Below the pieces are notes generated by a model. It did not search any database, had not been told where the DNA came from, and saw nothing but the letters and a program-made list of their open reading frames with translations. Positions 48,601 through 57,900 of a stretch of 64,000 bases of DNA are shown here, one piece after another. Position 1 is the stretch's first letter, and each line of letters opens with the position of its first letter. A program made the position numbers and the translations under genes. This stretch comes from Plasmodium malariae (taxonomy: Eukaryota > Apicomplexa > Aconoidasida > Haemosporida > Plasmodiidae): NCBI RefSeq assembly GCF_900090045.1, contig NC_041775.1, positions 248,001 to 312,000 of the forward strand, in the 5' to 3' direction.

Positions 48601-51600
48601 GTCAATAAATACCTAGAAAATAATGATTCTTATAATATAAATATATATAATGAAGTAATAGTAGAAGGAAATAAAAAGGAAGATGATCTGACAAAAGTAG
48701 CTTTATATAAATATAAAACAAAACAAAATAAAGATGAAGAAAACAGCAGAATGGATAGCCAGTTATCTACTATTAACAAAATGGAAGAGAAAAAAACAAA
48801 ATATTACGACATCCCTAATGAAAAGAAATCACTAAAGGATCATAAAAGAACCGTAAATATTCAACCATCTTCTAATTATTATGATGAACATATAGTAAAT
48901 TTTCTGAATTCATATATATTAGAAAATAATAGTGGATTGATGAAAAATACTCATTTAAGAGTGAAACAGGATAATAATATAGACCATAAGCATTACGAAA
49001 GTAAATCAAATGGAGTATTAGATGTGTCACCTCTGCTTTTGCATAAAAAAGATGAAAAGAAAAATGATTCGAACGACTATAATGACAAAGAGGGGGAAAA
49101 GAAAAAGAAAATGACAAATATTCCCTTAAAAGGAACTCATTTAAAAAAAAAAGAAAGCATATGTTTAAGAAGAGACTTATCTAAAATTAAAACATATGAG
49201 CTGTTTTCCAATTCTACAGATGGTAAGTATCATAATAAATGGTATGATAAAAATGATAGAAACATATATAATGATAATAAAGAGTGCACGAAAGACGTAA
49301 AACCGTCTTTGAATTGTAAATATGGTTCCTTTGATAAGTTTAATAATTCTAAGGTAGAACGGTCTAATAAAATGAATGAAATAGGAATCCTTGAACGTAA
49401 GAAGAGTAATAATAAAGTAAACATGAAACAAAAAAATAATTACAATAATTTCTATTATAGAATAAACTCATTTGATAATTTAAACATAAATGAAGCATAT
49501 AGAAAACATATTTCTAACATAAAAGACGGCAATAACGATTACACAGATGAACAAATTATTAAAAAAGCAGATTTAAATTTATTTTTACGAAATGATGATA
49601 GCTCTTTTGAAAATCCAAAACAAAATGATTATGTAAATTGTGAAGACGAAAAATATGAACGTAATATGGGTATATTAAATAAAGAGAAAGAAATAAATAT
49701 ACATGAACCTAATAAAAATATATTTAATAGAATTTATGGTTTTCAAAACAAAATATCTGAAGCTAGTTCATCAACTGATAATGAGTTAACGGGGTTATTA
49801 GTTGGCAATGATATATTTTATGAGTCTTTTGCATATAATAGTTTTGCAAATATTGATGATTTTAAAAGGAAAATACACGAATATAGTATTAAAGCAATGG
49901 CAGCGGATGCAAGTAAGGAGGTAAATGAAAGGGAAGCGTCTTTTAAAGTTCATCGTATATTAGATGATGGCAAATCAAGTGATGATAAGTCGGGTGACGA
50001 CAAATCGGAAGATGACAAGTCAAGGGATGATAAATCGAGAGATGACAAATCAGGACATGACAAATCGAGAGATGACAAATCGAGAGACGACAAATCGCGA
50101 GATGATAGATCACGAGATGATGATAATTCAAATACCAAAAAAAATAAAATAAACAAACGAGACCTGAAATTCAACACAGGCAATAAGTACAAACATTTTG
50201 AGCAAAAGGATGACAAACTATTGGATCACTATAGTGATATAACAAATACTACTAATAACATAAGCAGAAGGAATAATAAAATTGCAGAAGAAATGAAGGA
50301 CAAGAAAAAAAAAACGAGGGAATTATATTCGAACTATTCTGTTTTTCCTCCAAAAAATGACATGGACAACATAATAAACTCCTCTGATAAAAAAATTATG
50401 AACAGTTCATATAAAATAAAAGATTTACATGTTAATACGGAGAATATAAAAATAAATGAAGATTACATATACAGGAACAAATGTAATATGGAATATATTA
50501 AATTAGATAAAAATATCAATGATAAAAAGAGTGAAGAAAAGGATAGTACATTTTTAAAAAAAAATTTTGTTAATTATGAAATTTGTGAAAATTCAAAAAT
50601 TAAAGTAGACGTTAACATAAAAAATAACATGAGGAATAGTGGTTATTTACAAGATAAAGAAGAGGACAACGCAAGTGATAAAAAAGATGGTAAAATACCG
50701 TTGAATGTTGAAATGTTGCATACTGAAACAAAACAAACAAATCCCAGTAATAACTGTGATACTAATACTAATGATACTAGGAACAGTACATGTCACACTA
50801 ATATTGACAATTTTTTAGAAGCGAATTTTAGTGAGAGCTATATGAGATTGAAAAAAAAGGATGAAAATAATGCATACAACAAGAGCTTAGTTATAGGTAA
50901 TGAAAACCATTCTACGACATTGGTAACGCACCATCAAGAGGATAAGATTATTATAAAAGGGAAGGAAAATGATAATTGGGTAAATGTCGAATGTAAGAAT
51001 ATTGGCAAAAATAATGGAAACAATGGTGAAAAAAAAGACACTGAAGATACGCCCATACCCTCCTCAAATGGTCCACATTACTTAACGCATAAAAATATTT
51101 ATAGTGAAAAATCAACGAGCTATAATAGAAGCACTTCAAGTAATTCTTTCTTTACTGCGAATAATTCTTCTTTGATAAATAAAAACTCTGTTGATTCAGA
51201 AAAGTGTATGTCAGATAATTATTTGAAAAGTAGTAATTTATCAATAATATCGAATAATGTAAAAACAGATGAATTTAAAAATGATTATAAAAACGCAAAT
51301 AACAATTTATATGAAAATGATCTCATGAAAACGGAAAGCAATATATATTCAAATAAACAGGACACGGACGAAATGATAAATTCCAGTAATAAACCAACAA
51401 AGAAAAAAAAAAAAAAAAAAAAAATAGCTAATCAGAAGGAGAACAAAATGAAAACAGAAAGAAAAAAGGGAAAACAAAACGGATCTGGTAGTAACACAAA
51501 AATAACACTTAAAAAAGCAAAGTCTGAAAATTTAAAAGTGTCGCAGTATAAACACTGTAATGTGCGCAAGAAAAATGCAAAAATTACATCAGAACTTTTG

Positions 51601-53610
51601 AAGCGAAACAATTATAATAATATAAATGAGGACAGTGAAAAAAAGGAGGTGGAAAAAAAAAAAAAAGATAGACACTGCGAGAAAGATAGTAATAACAATG
51701 TCAATAGTAATAATAACATTCATAAAAATAGTCATAGCAACAATAATAATAGTCAAGGTAATAGCAATAATAACAACAGCAGCAGAAATAATCCCTTCTA
51801 TAACCCAGGTTACATTAAACATTTTAACAGCATTATTAGCACATATTCTTGGTCTCCTGAAAATCTACATATAGAAAAAAATAATTATTCCTTAAAAAAA
51901 AATAGCTTTTGTGCAGATACAGGTAGTACCGAAGATAGTGATGCATCCAGCATAACCAATTTTGTAAAAGATGCATTAGAAGATAATTCTAATTCAAATA
52001 TGTCATCAAATAATTATGAAAACATAGAAACGAAACAGTATAAAAGATGGAAATCAGAAAACAATTTGTATCCTTTTTTAAAAATACGTACAGAATTATT
52101 TAAAGAACAACAAAAGTACAAAACCGTAGAAGATATAAAAAAATTACAAAAAGATACACACGAATCTTTTGTCGAATTGATAGAACAAGGTAATATATTC
52201 CCCACCATCAAAATTAAAAGTAGTAAAAGTGATGGTGTTCACGTAGATAATCCTAAAAATGCTTTCGTTGAAGTAGGAGATGTTTTAAAGCAAGAATCAC
52301 ACAAATTAGAAGTTATTGACTATGAAAGTTATTCAAATAAATGTGAAAACATATTAAATAGTAGCGTTCAGAGTTACATATCTAAGGAGATTGATGATGC
52401 AAGTGAATTTATAAATATATCAGATAATGATATAAGTATGCATAATATCAAAATATTCACAGATGACGATTTTAACGATGAATACACCATGCAAAATTGG
52501 AAAGAAACGAATAATGAAATTAATCAAGAGAATGATAAAGAAGCTAATCGAGAAATTGATCAAGTGATTGATCAAGATATTAATAAAATGGTAAACCAAC
52601 AAGTTATCCAAAAAACGAATGAACCGAATTATAAAAAAAAAAATTCTACAAAGAGAGCAAATCCTATCAATTTAAAAACCTTAGAAGGATATTCAAATAA
52701 CTATTATCGTAAGAGTAGTATTCATAACAAATATAAGAATGAAAATTTAAGTGATGAGGCTTACAGTAATGATAGTGCTCGTAAACAGAATAACAGCTAT
52801 TCCCCATTATATAACAGTACACAACAAATGCTAAGGTCTACTACGAACGTTAATAGCAACCCAAGAAGAGTAAGCAGCATTCGTGAAAATTCTTTGAAAA
52901 AAATAAATACACACAGAATGTACGAAAAAAATGGTGAACTACACAAGTACACAAAAACGAATAGAAAAATTAACCATAAAAGTATTTCTAAGATAACATT
53001 TGATTCTAATTATGAATTAGATAGAGATTTAACAAAACAAGGAAGACAAAATAACGCATCCTTCGTCATTTCCTTCGATGAAGAAAATTTTATAAAAAAT
53101 AATCTAACTAGGAAAAATATTATGCCCTATTATGAGTCTGTTCATCTAAATTCGGATTTTTCGTTCGAATCTAAGTACAATGAAAATTTACGTAAAAAAA
53201 AAATTTCGATCAAAGATATACATATTCCAGATGAGCGAATTAAAAAAAAAATATTAGAATACTACTACAATAATAATTATCGTAATAATAATTATAATAA
53301 TGACAGTAATAAGCATCAGATCAGCGCTATAAGTGATGTGAAAAAGTTGGATACAGAGGAGAAAAATGAAAAGAAAAACCCACGAAATAAAGAGAAAAAT
53401 GCTTTAGCTTATAAAATAAAAAAAGCAAATAGTAATTTACCGGGAAGTATAAGTTATGATCCAAAAAAAAAATTTGTACAAGAACTGAGAAGAAAATTGT
53501 CAGCGAAAAAAATAAAAAGGAAGATACAAAGAAAAGGTATAGAAAACAAAAATGAAATAAATACTACCGATGTTGTACACAACACAACAACAACAACAAC
53601 AACAAAATAA
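42643..53610 (+). CDS. Large multi-pass membrane protein, unknown function (3655 aa; end probably frameshifted)
   Basis: One uninterrupted frame starts at an ATG at 42643. After a hydrophilic N-terminus (about 195 residues) come eight probable membrane spans, near residues 200-218, 221-238, 246-264, 290-313, 340-358, 359-378, 383-405 and 431-456. The remaining 3200 residues are hydrophilic, Asn/Lys/Asp/Ser-rich, with several repeat arrays and scattered denser pieces, for example FEEILSNFIKKILCK. The architecture (short multi-span domain, giant disordered tail) is shared with the gene at 62007. No transporter or enzyme motif is visible. A parasite-specific structural membrane protein, for example at the inner membrane complex or basal complex, is a guess from architecture and the nearby SF-assemblin gene. 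The stop at 53608 lies in an ACA/A run, and the -1 frame stays open for 80 more codons. Confidence 0.9.
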   Translation: MKDARDSIRTNSRTLENARDSFNTNVTEKMAEERQMDNNCMDIYKEQVNEERKENKENEQNVDVYDKNDERINTTNERRLNYNNSFMHDNKEIYGVNEINNDRYSGNKKKLQIVENQKENFNCSGPYNHFYEHNAKEETKGERKMRKKYKCNTYMSTEKYQEYLEKINQQINDILNRVYKAYKGSNKKQYFSRIFQMRDINCIFSFMFLSLLIIFAIMSEYMGLLLSLLLFIISIQLKYSRTNMALLNSITGILFISIATVFSYSNINKESVIETTTKQNAINNINTNKNLLVLETVLCLIYASILFVYMFSVRYIKKYKRKNMWIYYNVVTYFNYLDMCTLFSFGTLAFFFIFICFGDILFIVCSLILFLSSVLTYTLRTYSMVTMLILQMIIIITNAIIACVSLPSNTTELVKLQTTSFDELQVLHNKVYLFYMIFVIFFLVLHLLYIFYIFFSYKKFLFKCFSQRRAHYSNIFPYIENNADDKNKDVYFKYDKYVLSLDDNNKILNVEKKRSKEINIDIDKYIYNEYHLFKHLLLNTALDFKNSSNVHKRKELLNGGKNDMKLVYLNGSRKKNNFKPVQRGGSMPKEGNKGSKDFVLNISDTSSDCFSSGEYNNDINYNNNNNSIKYNNNNNSIKYNNNNNSIKYNNYNNNINYNNNNNSNLARYKAHQNRSTTNDANTGTSFLLKNVSNIQSERSNKSKSKMYPLNSKKFYLSNCEHANYSTTSLFYSKYAFIIEMLLDSYDELLFYLNKKKFITKLTETTLLEASTEDSEEIIPHDKYGQRDDMKELIVVSANSTLDKEKSTPLSSSQGVVRNKDDLYSLRYMGPDTYGLKDITVTSYEESIFNYLKTNSKFKMNSACVTNECLSPKSKRNYSLNSYTHKSDIISNTLIDLNIPSIFEDTNDICSLYWLNSNTITKPSKCNSLFSNYTSDYFNIPIYSTTTKISSDESTKKEENYFWYYYPGIIGRVYKEWLKCKNLDYKKFNNDFYYLFANSNKLNEFFKSNHTNIEKQEEIKLFDISQVLSSNTNILNKMKTSYSTLKCSNFLSDDILNSNSLNEIISNFLTDVNINLDSSFSLNSKILQSFFEDNNIKHFLSSLYSKHSLEFIDEEMSTSPSKIMQSLIHELDQIIAENKAQQDTKMMDDKKKDYANIPLNEYSDINLQNDHKYKKKENLLNKWDFESGLAKYGKSYNGGAEYDILKEKSNHLNLNSLLSYAESLMIQYNGSDGIKEGLIENVSNDITNNFEEDSLCINSFEEILSNFIKKILCKSDSTNFKEDEESFREKMGSLKSIEEIYSNIKKTIYSEKQLNLLSIKPDKTLSYSNKILLPSNKNRIDSERNDECSTKQHIMNIKKKKTYLKKCDPNNTVENVNNTKKDELIVKHRDANNENEHEHNNNNSNIIIINNNNNNNNSEINSKINSNSKSNSKSNSNSNNNNNSSSISSSKLSEMCNCIMKKQLMDEVNILKSKSRESTECLRKKYNEVINEVINEDINEDINEDFNEFSYNSLKEYINNDLKDEKNKINNKLFLTWPDYTFSKKLNENRVMYLKPSYNIAHIKTMKDEKNERNNQAKFSYSETDNDLDKIETLNKFKNLNKYSNSLVSHYIAENSFLSNSNKEFVLFNEKKTLIQELEEEDDNEKMKFSHIKKIQDGFKEDKLIIDRHLNRKSLYCNNNKDKSTPNKKMEVYIGNHNRKENKTYNVGVKGELFTTGKNKASQNKKRRDTTSKSRTCQYKTDYYTSHYPLCDSREYVHSSILPNEGKIFKNKEEEPRQKREIKLDINYSIKKKFLSNSILESSNGMGENMQFISNEQLKNKDMEAKAKVEVEDRGEVEQQKGNKTKVQQNNKESNKWTYERTSSNVSSVRNISKGRTAVEKYCIHSNDITCNFSPNSSPKNFAEDIKINKNENDDYEKELGYNSEHIKLIEEKNNFSPKYSNNYLTSSNLNLDTYDLVRDLKKYLSSSPNEADFDSSKLNDTFLKELVNKYLENNDSYNINIYNEVIVEGNKKEDDLTKVALYKYKTKQNKDEENSRMDSQLSTINKMEEKKTKYYDIPNEKKSLKDHKRTVNIQPSSNYYDEHIVNFLNSYILENNSGLMKNTHLRVKQDNNIDHKHYESKSNGVLDVSPLLLHKKDEKKNDSNDYNDKEGEKKKKMTNIPLKGTHLKKKESICLRRDLSKIKTYELFSNSTDGKYHNKWYDKNDRNIYNDNKECTKDVKPSLNCKYGSFDKFNNSKVERSNKMNEIGILERKKSNNKVNMKQKNNYNNFYYRINSFDNLNINEAYRKHISNIKDGNNDYTDEQIIKKADLNLFLRNDDSSFENPKQNDYVNCEDEKYERNMGILNKEKEINIHEPNKNIFNRIYGFQNKISEASSSTDNELTGLLVGNDIFYESFAYNSFANIDDFKRKIHEYSIKAMAADASKEVNEREASFKVHRILDDGKSSDDKSGDDKSEDDKSRDDKSRDDKSGHDKSRDDKSRDDKSRDDRSRDDDNSNTKKNKINKRDLKFNTGNKYKHFEQKDDKLLDHYSDITNTTNNISRRNNKIAEEMKDKKKKTRELYSNYSVFPPKNDMDNIINSSDKKIMNSSYKIKDLHVNTENIKINEDYIYRNKCNMEYIKLDKNINDKKSEEKDSTFLKKNFVNYEICENSKIKVDVNIKNNMRNSGYLQDKEEDNASDKKDGKIPLNVEMLHTETKQTNPSNNCDTNTNDTRNSTCHTNIDNFLEANFSESYMRLKKKDENNAYNKSLVIGNENHSTTLVTHHQEDKIIIKGKENDNWVNVECKNIGKNNGNNGEKKDTEDTPIPSSNGPHYLTHKNIYSEKSTSYNRSTSSNSFFTANNSSLINKNSVDSEKCMSDNYLKSSNLSIISNNVKTDEFKNDYKNANNNLYENDLMKTESNIYSNKQDTDEMINSSNKPTKKKKKKKKIANQKENKMKTERKKGKQNGSGSNTKITLKKAKSENLKVSQYKHCNVRKKNAKITSELLKRNNYNNINEDSEKKEVEKKKKDRHCEKDSNNNVNSNNNIHKNSHSNNNNSQGNSNNNNSSRNNPFYNPGYIKHFNSIISTYSWSPENLHIEKNNYSLKKNSFCADTGSTEDSDASSITNFVKDALEDNSNSNMSSNNYENIETKQYKRWKSENNLYPFLKIRTELFKEQQKYKTVEDIKKLQKDTHESFVELIEQGNIFPTIKIKSSKSDGVHVDNPKNAFVEVGDVLKQESHKLEVIDYESYSNKCENILNSSVQSYISKEIDDASEFINISDNDISMHNIKIFTDDDFNDEYTMQNWKETNNEINQENDKEANREIDQVIDQDINKMVNQQVIQKTNEPNYKKKNSTKRANPINLKTLEGYSNNYYRKSSIHNKYKNENLSDEAYSNDSARKQNNSYSPLYNSTQQMLRSTTNVNSNPRRVSSIRENSLKKINTHRMYEKNGELHKYTKTNRKINHKSISKITFDSNYELDRDLTKQGRQNNASFVISFDEENFIKNNLTRKNIMPYYESVHLNSDFSFESKYNENLRKKKISIKDIHIPDERIKKKILEYYYNNNYRNNNYNNDSNKHQISAISDVKKLDTEEKNEKKNPRNKEKNALAYKIKKANSNLPGSISYDPKKKFVQELRRKLSAKKIKRKIQRKGIENKNEINTTDVVHNTTTTTTTK
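44497..44632 (+). repeat. Asn-rich tandem repeats (SIKYNNNNN type)
   Basis: About four to five units of 27 nt encode SIKYNNNNN and variants, flanked by INYNNNNN. They lie just after the membrane domain of the 3655-residue protein. Confidence 0.9.
46837..46990 (+). repeat. Asn/Ser/Ile low-complexity array
   Basis: AAT/AGT/ATT trinucleotides encode mixed poly-Asn with Ser, Ile and Lys. A second small array at 47100-47160 encodes NEVI/NEDI tetrapeptides. Both are in frame within the large membrane protein. Confidence 0.9.
49981..50125 (+). repeat. Tandem 15-nt coding repeats (DDKSR pentapeptide)
   Basis: About ten units encode DDKSG, DDKSE, DDKSR, HDKSR or DDRSR in the tail of the 3655-residue membrane protein. 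They are strongly charged and probably disordered. The two antisense frames that stay open here are by-products. Confidence 0.9.
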
Positions 53611-53852
53611 TAAGAAGAAATAGTCATATTGATCCCAAAAAGCTTACAAATGTTATTCAAAATTTTAAAAATTTTAAAAAAATAAGTGAAACCAATGTAA
53701 AAGCAGATAAGGTAAAACTACCCAAAAAAAATACGCACACACCAAATAAGGCTCTACCTATAATATTTCCTTATTCAGTAGATAGCTTTTACAATGTTAT
53801 TAATAGTGAAGAAGATATTGATGAAAATATGTTCATGAGTAATAGCAAATGA
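53611..53852 (+). other. Out-of-frame continuation of the 3655-aa reading frame
   Basis: Directly after the TAA at 53608 the -1 frame is open for 80 codons and ends in TGA at 53850. In that frame it is open only from 53556, because TGA at 53553 closes it upstream. It encodes protein-like sequence: PKKLTNVIQNFKNFKKISE, then PIIFPYSVDSFYNVIN and an acidic end. It joins the main frame at the AAAA run 53604-53607, where one extra A or a one-base slip would read through. It is most likely the true C-terminus of the membrane protein. Confidence 0.65.
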
Positions 53853-54643
53853 AAAAACCAAATAGTCCGCGTAAAATATTGTATACCTGTGTCTGAATAT
53901 ACAGAACTAAAAAAAAAAATAAATAAAATACACACAAGAAGCGGAGGTGCAGATTAACAACACGTCATTCCTTATTTAAACCTTTTACTCATCCTTTTTT
54001 TTTTTTTTTTTTTTTGTTATACATTTTATTGACATACCCCTTGCAATATATTTAGCGTATTTTTTAATTTGCAATTCTGATTATAAAAATATTTAAGTTT
54101 TTTGTTTTTTTGTTTTGTCAACAATATACTAAGAAAAAATACGTTTCTTACGAAAGCACAATTATTTGAGATAAATTCCTAAAAGTAATTTTTTTTTTTT
54201 TCCTTAATAATTTTTTATGAAAGAAAAAAACTGAAAATATTAACAAACTTATAATTATTTAAAAGTTTTACTATATTATAAATAACAAAATTTTTTTTAT
54301 TTTTTGTGTGAATTCTGAATTTTAAATAAGAACCGCACGAATATTACAACGTTGCAACTATTTAAAAATTCGGAAAAATGAAACGAAAAAAAAAAAAAAA
54401 AAAAAAAAATTAAAGTGATACACACATAGAAGTCCTAGATAAACAAATAAGTTAAAACATAGAAAAAAAAAAGAAAAAAAAAAAAAAAGGCATATCCGAA
54501 TGCGCACGATCAAAATATATGGTTTCATTTTAAAGCGTTCAACAAAGAGGCTAAAAAGGATAACGTGTTTTTAACTGTAAAAAGAGGAACAACTTAATTT
54601 AACTGAAAAATAACAAAATGTTTAATAAATATTAAGAGACGTG
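53853..54643. other. Convergent spacer
   Basis: This lies between the 3' ends of the large membrane protein gene (+) and NSUN2 (-). It holds poly(T) at about 53995-54015 and poly(A) at about 54387-54408 and 54466-54488. I see no gene. Confidence 0.6.
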
Positions 54644-54905
54644 GAAATATAACAATATAATAATATAATAATAGTATAACCATATTATATCATAATAACA
54701 TAATAACAATATAATAATATAATAATAGTATAACCATATTATATCATAATAACAGAATAATAATATAATAACAGAATAATAATATAATAACAGAATAATA
54801 ATATAATAACAGAATAATAATATAATAACAGAATAATAATATAATACCATAATAATAATATAATAACATAATAATAATATAATAGTAATGTAATAGTAAA
54901 ATTAC
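54644..54905. repeat. A/T-rich tandem repeats near the NSUN2 3' end
   Basis: A 19-bp unit (AATAATAATATAATAACAG) is repeated about five times at 54755-54850. It is preceded by two copies of a longer related unit containing GTATAACCATATTATATCAT. The array ends about 40 bp beyond the NSUN2 stop and may lie in its 3' UTR. The minus-strand ORFs across it are repeat artefacts. Confidence 0.85.
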
Positions 54906-54947
54906 ATGTCCATATAATTCCCATGCATACTATTTGCGCATAAAATT

Positions 54948-57900
54948 CTAATTTAATATATATGGCAACATAATGATAGAATTTTTGTCAATGCTAATGT
55001 CTACATACAGATTTCCCTTATTTGATGGGATAGCCAAGATTTGTTTATTTTTATTTAAAGTTAATAAAATATTAGGTGAATATTTTGTTAACTTTTCAGT
55101 TTGTTTAATAGTTTCATTAGTTATATTATTAATTTTTGATTTATCTACTTTTATCAAATCTAAAATAACATCACTTTTTACCCATATAGTGTTCATATTT
55201 TTTTTTTCAGTCTCATCGGAATATTTATTATGCTTATTTTTTTCTTCTGAAAGATTTTCTTCACCTCCTAGACTATTCGTGATTTTTTCATTATTTACAT
55301 AAGACGCAGGATGCGTATTTTCTCCTACGTTTTTGACCACCTTAGTATTATTTGTAGTCCCTTTTGATAAAGTGCTTTTTCTCTCTCCGATCAACTGATT
55401 CATATAACTTTCAAAATGAAAGACCCTATTTTTATTTTCATATATAGGTGAAAAATAATTTTTAATAATTTCCTTTCTATATATTTTATTTAACAAAAAA
55501 GCATCAACATCCTTAAAAAAAGGAACAAAATTCAAGCAACCACTGTAGTTAATTCTATAATAATTTTCTACTTTATTTTTTTTATTTTTATCTATTTGAA
55601 TTACTGTTATTCCTGCACTGATAATTTTTAATTTTATTTTGGTATAACATTCTAAAATATCTTTTGTATAATTACTAACAAAATTAATTTTTTTAATATT
55701 CGAATTAATTCTTTCATTAATAGATAATTTACAAAAATTGCTATCATCCTTTAAATGAATATATAAATTACTTTTAATAGACAAGAATTCCTCATTTAAA
55801 TTAAAATAATTTTTTATTCTTTCTAATGTATCATTTATACAAAATAACTTTTCATAATAATCTAAACTTACATATTCCTGTTGCTTTGTCAATTTTTCAT
55901 TTCCCATATATATTTGATCTTCTACTTTACATTTTGTTTGAACACTACCTTTTGGTTTTACATATCCATTTGCTGTTTTGTTATTCTCCTTCAAAATATC
56001 ATACTGTTCTGTATATTCTACACTACTATCCATTTCATTTTTGCTATAATTATTTAATTTCTCTTCGCTCTTCCTGTTTATTAGGTTTATTATTACATCA
56101 CCCTTGCTTGTCTCATGAGGTCTTCGTATTGGACAACTACTTATGATAAAATCACTATCGATCACATTGTAGTTTTTTTCAAAGTTATCATTTTCCTCCA
56201 AGTTGTCATTTTTTGTAACATTTCCATTTTCCTCATTGTTGTAATTTTTTGTGATATCTCCATCTCCTATTACTTGATAATTTCGGGTATCATTAATATT
56301 GTCTATCACTTTATAATTCTTCATAATAAGGTCATGGTTTACCACGTTGTAATTTTTCTCAATATGCTCATCGTCCATCACAGAGCCATCACTATTCACT
56401 GGAGAACAACTTTTCCGAAGACCATTTTGTATGACCTGTTCAGGTGAATTATTTTTTATTTCAAGTATTTTCCTTTGTTCATTTTCTATTTCACGAGAAA
56501 AATTTTGCTTTATATTGTAGCCATTAAAAGAAAGATCACCATTTTTATTTTTTTTCTTCTTGTTACTTTTCTTGTATTTTCTATTTTTGTACTTTTTCCT
56601 CAATTCCCCTTTTTCGAGTTTATTTCTATTACTTATTACATTTTTATTTACAATACACTTATTCATATTTTCCCTTTTCGCTTTTTCTTTCCATTTGAGT
56701 TTACCACATTTTTTAATAACAGCTATGAAAAACCCCCCTGCGTTATAATGATGTGGAAAAAAGCGCTTCACATATTTCAAGTTAATTAATTCGATGAATT
56801 CCTTCGGAGGAGTGAACATTCCATTTTGTATTTTATCATAAATTTTTTTATATTTACTTGATTCTTTATTTTTTAAATAATCACAAAACTGTTGATATGT
56901 ATCAAACCAGATATCATCAATTAGTACTCTCCATTGAGTTATTCCTTCTTTAAAGTTCAATTTCGTTATCAGTTCATTTTCAAAATTAATTAATTTTAAA
57001 CAATTAAAATTCTCTACTGAGTTAAAAATTTCACAAATAACTGCTTCATTTTCAATAGGATTTAGTGAACAAGTACTGTAAACAATTACTCCATTTTCCT
57101 TTGTTAATTCAATTGATCTTTTTAAAATATTTACTTGAACTTGAAATAAATTATAAGCATTTAAAGGATTCCAGTTTAACCATATATTTCTGTCTTTTCT
57201 CAAAGTACCATCACCGCTACATGGGACGTCACATAACACTGAATCGAAGAACTTTTTTTCAACTTTATTTTCCTTTCCATTTTTTATATAAATATATGGA
57301 AAATTGATAGCATTATTATTTGTTACGACTAAACAATTACTGTGTATATTTTTCAAGCGATGGAATAACATACAACATCTTTTAAAATTAGCATCATTAG
57401 CTACAACTACACCCGTAGGGTTATTGTTAGATATCAATTTTTTATAGTCATTATACAAATTATTGTCTACATTTAAAATGTACTCAAACAATTTTTCATC
57501 ATATAAATTGTTATCTAATATGGTATAGTAACTTTTATAAATATTTTCTGTGTCCGTTTTATTACGTTCTCCTTCATCATTTTCTTTTACATTTTTATGT
57601 TCATTCGTTTTCACATTCCCCTCCACAGGAGTCCTACCGCTAAACTTTGTGCTTCTATTTCCGCACATATACGCATATTCATCATCGTTGTAGCCATTAC
57701 TTCCTTCGATGCTATTAATACCCTCTGAATCCCGTATATCAGAACAGCATGAATCGCTATCCTGGTTACCCGCATTTTCTCTTAAATTGTTAATACTTGA
57801 GCAATTTTTTTGAATAAATTTTTTTATCAAATAATTTTTTACATTTTTTTTATTTATCAAATGCATATAGTCTACAATTTGAGCTGTTTTCGAGCCAGGA

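Noticed and set aside
49943..50216. Three overlapping open frames across the DDKSR repeats
   Set aside because: They are by-products of a short stop-free tandem repeat; only the frame of the large gene continues on both sides.
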